NCBI GenBank assembly: GCA_022701365.1
Contig: JAKUHH010000059.1
Location: forward strand, 124,001-188,000
Direction of reading: 5' to 3'
From: Mycocentrospora acerina
Taxonomy: Eukaryota > Ascomycota > Dothideomycetes > Pleosporales
Length of the DNA stretch: 64,000 nt
Every line of letters begins with the position of its first letter. Position 1 is the first letter of the stretch. A program made the translations under genes and the position numbers. The notes beneath the pieces are model-generated. The model worked only from the letters and a program-made list of their open reading frames with translations. It was not told the DNA's origin and did not search any database. Positions 58,020 to 64,000 of this stretch are shown here, in pieces.

Positions 58020-59333
58020 TTTGAAGGCGAAGTTTGAGGTTTATTCGGGTTTTAAGTGCTAGAAATATCGAAAGCTCTAGTACATAGGTGGTTGATATAC
58101 GTAAAAAAAATAATCAACTCGTCTGTACAAAAATTGAAGGGGGTATCTTGCGCTATATGATTACAGATAGATAAGCTACTCTGATGAAGAAAATGAAGAA
58201 CATGAATATTATGCCAACTGCTGCAGAGAGCATCCATTTATGTCGAACCTGACTTAAAGCGCAGCTGAACGAACAGTGGGGCAGCCGTTGCTTATAGCTC
58301 TACCGTAGGCGAAGTTGCACAAAACAACCCTGAAAACGTGCCCTGAAGTCTTCGTAATTGCTGCTCATTGGGTGTGAAGCCTCAGGGTGTTGCTGTGCAT
58401 CGTGGCTGTGGGTTGAGATGGCTGCGGTTGATGACGGATTTAGATCAGCGCTAGAGCAGATACGGGATGGCGTTGGTTCAGCCAACTCCCTCACCGCACT
58501 GATAGTATCCACTTCGATGTTATGATAATTACTTAAAAAATGATTGAAGTTACTCAGCGTAACTATACAAAAGTAGGTTACTTAATCTCACATATAAAAA
58601 TCCCAACTTCGAATTTGACGCAATCGCGGTTGAACAAGTCTATTGAACGTGGGGAGTCTTCAGGCGCCCTGCCACTGTATCATCTTACTCTTGAGTCTTC
58701 ACATGTCAGCTCAATCTCACCCCATATAAAGTGGGCAACTTGATCGCTCCAGTGAATGTCCCGAGAACTGGAAATATGTTTTACAAATTCATCTTCAAGC
58801 GAGGGAGATTTCCGCGTGAGCTTGAGCGGAGCGTGAAAGAAGATGGCTAAGTGTTGAGATCGATTACAGAGTTGACTACCGATTCACCAACAGGAGAGCG
58901 AAACCCCGCACTTTATCCATCAACTTAGCCTTGCTATTCTATCATCTTGACTACGCGAGTGACATTTAATTGTAACCCGATCCTGAAGAATGGTGCGTTG
59001 AGTCTACTAAATACAGCCCCATAAAGCAACCGTGAAAGACTAGTAAAGTCATAGAGGGGGAATAAACTAAAAACTATCTCTTAAATGAACAAACTCTGAG
59101 CCAATCTAATCTATACGTGCCAGTTTATTTTACGTGACTCCCTATAATAATCACTTACTGTCGACAAACCGAAATAGTTAATGGATTACGTAGCATAGCA
59201 GTCATGATGTGATCTACTCTGAAGCCGAATTGGATCAGTAGTATTGGTGCTGTCGTACATCAATTCTTCTCAACGACTGCGCAAATCTCATCCCTCACGT
59301 ATACTCTTCTAAACATACGTAGCATCGATCTCC
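58020..59333. other. Start of gene-poor AT-rich island
   Basis: No intact ORF of note. From about 58750 the sequence is AT-rich with many stops in all frames, typical of RIP-affected fungal DNA. Plus-strand coding traces may begin near 59280. Confidence 0.55.
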
Positions 59334-59970
59334 AATATATACCCTATATCAAGGCGGCTCTAAATATTATTTGAAACAAGTCATGAAAGGAAGTATGACA
59401 GATGCTTGAAATTCTGGTAGAAACTTGACCAGGAAGCTGAGGAGTCACTCCGGGAAATAATAGACGAGTACGCTTAGACACTCAATAGGAACTATGAAAC
59501 CATACTTATCATCGAATTCAGGCTAGGGGATACACTTTATGATCAAAATAAGTTCAGAGAATGAGGAACAATTCTCAAAAAGATCATGGAGAGTCAGGAA
59601 AAAACGCTCGGAGATTCAACAAGTAAACGTGGTGGAGCAGGGCTGAATTAGGAATTCGCTCTTCGACTAGAATAAGTACGACGCAACAGAGGATATAATC
59701 TGTTAGGTGATTCACAGATGGGAGGTGCTTTTTGGCATAGAGGATTATTTACACTTTACCAGACAAAAAATTGAATCAAGATACTGAGGAAATAAGAGAA
59801 GTTTAGCGAAGTTGAAAACCATCTTCGATGAGAAGTAGAAATGCACGAGAAGAAGCCTTTTGAAGACCACAAAGCAACGCTTGAAATTTATAAATTGCTG
59901 GTAATTGGTGAAGAGTTCTCAATAGAATGCCACGAAAATTCCATTGAAAATATTCAAAACCAAATTATAT
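59334..59970 (+). pseudogene. Decayed TPR-repeat protein
   Basis: Reading frame in the phase of base 59430 gives about 200 codons of TPR-like sequence interrupted only by stops. Readable pieces: LDQEAEESLREIIDEYA, TLNRNYETILIIEFRLGDT, LYDQNKFRE, ILKKIMESQEKTLGD, EFALRLE, GGAFWHRGLFTLYQTKN, EKFSEVENHLR, EVEMHEKKPFEDHKATLEIY. The W/L-G-Y-A-F spacing and the ESQEKTLGD turn are those of kinesin-light-chain-type TPRs, common in fungal NB-ARC/NACHT-TPR proteins. About nine in-frame stops (TAG, TGA, TAA) sit at positions where Gln, Arg or Trp codons are expected, and no frameshift is needed, which fits C-to-T decay. Confidence 0.7.
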
Positions 59971-60199
59971 ATTGCAACAATAGCAGCGTATACACTCCCC
60001 CTTCTTACTAAATAGCAGCCTCATGGACGAAATTCTGGCTACTTGGATTTCTTCCAGAGCAAAACATCCGGGATCGTACACTATTTGCAATATTAGAGAA
60101 ATATTAACCAATTCGCATCACCAATATGGGCATGGTATTCAAAACGACTAGCTTCAGGGAGTAAGCAAGAGAAGTAACACCTCAGAAGGTAATATTTTA

Positions 60200-60640
60200 C
60201 TCTGGAAAAAATGGAACCTCCCACCGCAGGGGGCAGGATCCTGAGGCTCATGAAGCGCCGTTGTATTTCAGATGTTTTTAAAGGCTACACCGATCCGAAA
60301 TGCATTGGTTTTACCATGTGTCAACTAGTTAGGATGAAACTGAGTACCAATTTTTGTATTTTAATCCTTCTGAACATCCTGAGCTGCGACCATTTTGCAG
60401 TTGTCTCATCACGGCTCTTATATTCCTGCACAGGCAAGATATCTGTCAAGAGGACATCATACTAGGTAATGTCTTAGTAGGCAATTGAACTGTTTTACTC
60501 AGTATTACCATCGTAAACATAGAGGATAGAGTATGCTTTCAGCATCACGCTCATATGGTCGCACAACACAACTGTCTGAGCACCGAGCCCGATGTCTGAA
60601 GTCTACGTATAATTTGTATGAAAACGATCGTAGCAAGCAA
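60200..60640 (+). pseudogene. Decayed serine/threonine protein kinase domain
   Basis: Two frames read as kinase. In the first (from 60211) ILRLMKRRCISDVFKGYTDPKCIG aligns with the alpha-C/beta-4/beta-5 region of a fungal kinase family (typically LKHRHIV-FVGSYTDPK-IG), then MCQLVRMKLSTNF. The frame then shifts by one, and LRPFCSCLITALIFLHRQD plus ICQEDIILGNVLV gives the catalytic-loop strand, normally H-x-D-I-K-P-x-N-I-L-V; the Lys is lost. After that the ATP/DFG region is not readable with confidence. The intact kinase at 24.6-26.3 kb belongs to the same broad type. It may be a separate gene or the C-terminal part of the TPR relic just upstream. Confidence 0.65.
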
Positions 60641-63600
60641 GATTTATTAGAATAAATCTTTACGAGCATGATCAAAACTGGTTTAGATGGTTCATGGCAT
60701 GGTAAAGGGCTTGGATGATAACTCGCTTGATTGGATTTGGGTAATTATCTCTGTGTAGCAACACCTACATGTGTCTAAATTTTCCCTCGTCCAGGCTATC
60801 ACAGGTCCTAATGAACCAGGGAAATTTAAGACTTCTGTGGGATGTGTTTTGCTATCTTTGAAGAAGAAAGAAATTTTATCAGCTTTTGCCTGTCAGATGA
60901 GAAAAAAGCATTGCAGTCTATTTTATTTTATGATTGTTCTATTCTGAACATTTTCATTAAAGTAGTCTCAAAATATCGTATTTGAATGTCACCTAAATTT
61001 TGATCCTGCATGATGAATAGAACGTTAGGAGTAAGAAAGAAAATAATGTGAAGTGATGTTTGGCAGCGTATCCCAAGCCAATCTATAAAAGGATCGTTCG
61101 ATTCCAACTTGTCAATTTGGATAGGTTTTAACTCTCAGCTCTATCAATCATCATCAATGGAATTTTGGGAAAAGTTTCTTATCTGCCACATAGTTGCTCT
61201 TTCGAACTAAAATCTGTTTCCTGGTAGTCATACGGCTTGTGCGTCACACGGCGGCAGCGCCACCGTTATTTAGTCAGATTAAGCCCCAGCTTCAACACTG
61301 CCTGACTTAATTACGCACATCGCCATACCAAGCCAATAGCAAATAGGAGAAGAGAGTGAAAATTCTAATTTTTCATTCCATCCCTTGAATATGCAACTTC
61401 CCCCCAAAAAAGGGAGTTATTTACACTCAAGATGTACTCATGTACCACTCGATTTTACTTGAAGAGACTTGTGATTAGCGGAAAACTTTAAAGCCGCCGG
61501 ACTACCTAATATGATATGTTTCAATTAGTTACCGGATATCAGTGGCAGATTGTTTCTGTATACTATACATTTTACCTTGCTTTAGAGTAGTCGGGATATG
61601 TGCAAAAACGAATACGTGTTGCAGAGGAGGCTACAAGGTGAAGACGGCCAAACCCGTACTGACTCATTGAGGTCAACAACTAGGTGACTACAAATTCTGC
61701 CTTGTGTTACTTTGACATGTTTACATTTTTGCTTTTGAAGCTGCTGATAAACATGATCGTCATTATCTACTTCGTACGCACGACGTCTACCCACTTTTCT
61801 CATTGAAACTAACCATGTAACACCTGTGTTCTCATCTTCGAGACTGTAGTATTCGTATCCTCTACTTTTGAGTTACCACAACCGATTATTGGCCACTTGA
61901 ATGTTTTATGTTATCTCGAACGGCGACAATGAGTCGAACAATATCGGCATTACTTCCCGCCTCCCATCAGGGATAGGATGTCTGAAGAACGCTTACACAT
62001 TAAACAGCCCTGTAGCAATTTTGTTTCAGGCGATATTGATAGGTGACAGCAGTTGAAAAGCATTTGGCTAATGTAATAACTGGATTTCTTTATCAATTTT
62101 CTCTTCTGTATAGTAAGGTAAGGTGACAGAAGTCAACAAAACTTCTTGAAATTTTTGGTCCAATCGTCCGTATTAACGACTTCAACCCACGGACTGTTTA
62201 TCAAATCGTCAAGAGCAAATATTAAATTGCTGTTCGTTATCAACCCATTCTAGGAATTACCACGCGACTCCGTCTGGTACTCGTCATCGATAGTGCCCCA
62301 GCACAATGCAGTTGGTTTGCTCTACTCGATTTCTGTCGGTGATTTCGTAAGACAAGTATCTCGCCAGCTCAAAACTGCACAGATTACCGGCCAAAAACCT
62401 GCCAGTTTTCCGTGGATGTCTCAAATTTTAGGAAAAGATAGACATGTTCATCAATGAAGCGAATTATGAGCTATCTAGTCATTGGAAACTCTCGCAGTTG
62501 ATTGACGTACACAGTTTCTTCTCCTAGTTTCAATTATAGTTATCTGAGATACACTTGAATGTCAATGTACAGAAACAAACCCATCATTTGAATGGCGAGT
62601 TCTCATTTATGAATGATATTGCAATTCTAAACCCAACGATCTGAAATCGTAGAAGTCTCGCTTTACTACATTTGACGAATCCATACATGCGGATCCTTAA
62701 TAGTGCAGCTTCACATATCTCAAATAATTATGCCACAATTGGGCGACGATTTGCTTGCAAATTTCCATCGGTTTCAGGCGAGAACACGACCTGATCTTCG
62801 ACATGGCCTTATTTGATGACTACACAAGATCTCTCTTTTGCCAACTAAGGCTCCTTGAATACTCCTAACAGTCGATCAAGATCATGAAAATTGTGGGTAT
62901 TGCATTCGAATTAATGGTATTGCTCCACCTCATGTGTTATCATCGTCGGCACAATCACACACCTTCACCGCTCATAGACACCTCCAGTGAAGAGCGAAAC
63001 TGGCAGTTACCCAGTCCTGTGCATATCACTATCGTCATTCGATAATACTCTGCAACGGTCGGTAGACAATCTACAACTAGAGGCATAAGTTGACTGCCGG
63101 CTGAAGTGGCATAACAGTTTCTTTCAAGAACAGCTCTAGGCTAGTGATAGTGCGAGGGAGCATTCAACAGCGCGTCTGTGACCAAGAAATCACAGGCATA
63201 ACAAATCTTTGGGTTCTATAAAGGTGTATGCATAACGCGTCTTGTATACGTTCGTGATTGACGTCAAAGTACGAAGTGGTAAACGTGCTTGAGCATACTA
63301 GAAAGCTCGTGTTGGGTAAAAGGAGCATGAGTACAGATATAGTTTCTTTTACTAGGCGCATTATCTGTATAATGCGTATTTGACTTCGAAAAAAGAAAAA
63401 GAAGACAATTCTTGGTTACGAGGATGGAAACGTGGGCTTGAAAATTAAAAAAGATAAATCTGCAGTAGCCGATGATTAGATCCTTGGTTCCTAGCGCTCT
63501 ATAGAACAAGATAGAGATACCACTGACACGAATGAGCTTACTTACCTGTATGTTGTACGAAATTGGAAGTACGTCATCTTACCTGTTCTCGCGACACATC

Positions 63601-63835
63601 ACATCCACGTCAACTGTCACAGCACAAGAGGGGGAAATGGCAATCAAGCGTCGTCTGCATGTCTTGCGACACACAGAGTCAGCGACACCTAGTGGGGAGA
63701 GAACCTTTTCATTGACTCCTAGTCATCATGCCGCCGTATATAGCCATAAAACCGTGCCAGTGTCGTGGCGGAAACCGAATCCCAAGCACCATATTTTCAG
63801 CGAATCGAGAAGGGAAGGAGAACCAGGCCGAGCAT
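60641..63835. other. AT-rich, gene-poor region
   Basis: About 3.2 kb without an intact gene. A 73-codon minus-strand frame (61582-61803) and a roughly 50-codon stop-free plus-strand stretch near 62290-62440 read like degraded protein but I cannot name a family. No terminal inverted repeat or long terminal repeat was recognised. AT bias ends at about 63700. Confidence 0.5.
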
Positions 63836-64000
63836 TTAAGCACGGGCTGGGCGGTCGTTGAAGCGGCGGGGGCCACGCTCGACGACCTGCTGTTGGGAGA
63901 CGGCAGTGACGGTGGTGGGGATGGAGTCGAACTAGAAACTGTTAGTTGCGTCACATCACAGGTCGGGATATAGAGAAGACGTACGCCCAAGCTCTTGAGC
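63836..64000 (-). CDS. 3' end of an unidentified gene
   Basis: Partial gene entering from the right edge. Exon 64000-63985 joins exon 63931-63836 across an intron with GTACGT donor, CTAAC branch-like sequence and TTTCTAG acceptor. The visible residues are LKSLG then FDSIPTTVTAVSQQQ and a C-terminus ending in RRFNDRPARA. I do not recognise the family. The splice join, GC content and stop placement make it likely real. Confidence 0.5.

Noticed and set aside
58020..63835. Transposon with terminal repeats in the AT-rich island
   Set aside because: I found no inverted or direct terminal repeats and no readable transposase or reverse transcriptase; only TPR and kinase traces.

Overview
The window looks like a nuclear contig from a filamentous ascomycete, most probably a plant-associated Dothideomycete (Pleosporales-like). 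Genes have short introns of about 46-65 nt with GTAAGT/GTRNGT donors and YAG acceptors. The gene content is typical of filamentous fungi: hybrid histidine kinase, class III-type chitin synthase, HOS3, FOX2, GH28 exo-polygalacturonase and a phenol 2-monooxygenase-like enzyme. All exon joins below were worked out by hand; each splits at canonical splice sites and keeps the reading frame.

Layout. 1-18.9 kb: the 3' end of a berberine-bridge-type FAD oxidoreductase, a PAS hybrid histidine kinase, a RecQ helicase, a chitin synthase, then a run of metabolic genes (exo-polygalacturonase, aromatic monooxygenase, SDR). 19-31 kb: housekeeping genes, namely a Csm1/Pcs1 monopolin subunit, ATP synthase subunit k (72 aa, three exons), an MTP18-type mitochondrial protein, a divergent protein kinase and the XPC homologue Rad4. 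31-42 kb: a C2H2 zinc-finger protein, RRP8 rRNA methyltransferase, DDI1, a dense cluster of unrelated mini- and microsatellites, and a GNAT acetyltransferase. 42-58 kb: peroxisomal multifunctional FOX2 (ends in SKL), HOS3 deacetylase, a multi-pass membrane protein, AP-1 beta adaptin, EMC4 and a metallophosphoesterase-like protein that has lost most metal ligands.

58-63.8 kb is a gene-poor, AT-rich island with no intact gene. Inside it I can read the decayed remains of a TPR protein and of a protein kinase. The TPR part carries many stop codons but no frameshift, which is what repeat-induced point mutation (RIP) would produce. The kinase relic belongs to the same broad fungal kinase type as the intact kinase at 24.6-26.3 kb. 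At the right edge GC-rich coding sequence returns with the last exons of an unidentified gene.

Functional links are loose, as usual in fungi. RecQ and Rad4 serve DNA repair. FOX2 does peroxisomal beta-oxidation. Subunit k and MTP18 are mitochondrial. AP-1 beta and EMC4 are secretory-pathway genes that share a 390 bp divergent promoter. The polygalacturonase-monooxygenase-SDR run suits growth on plant material. I did not find a convincing new multi-gene system. The most unusual items are the TPR/kinase relics, the satellite cluster at 39.3-40.4 kb, the catalytically degenerate phosphoesterase and the repeat-filled intron that mimics the start of the chitin synthase.
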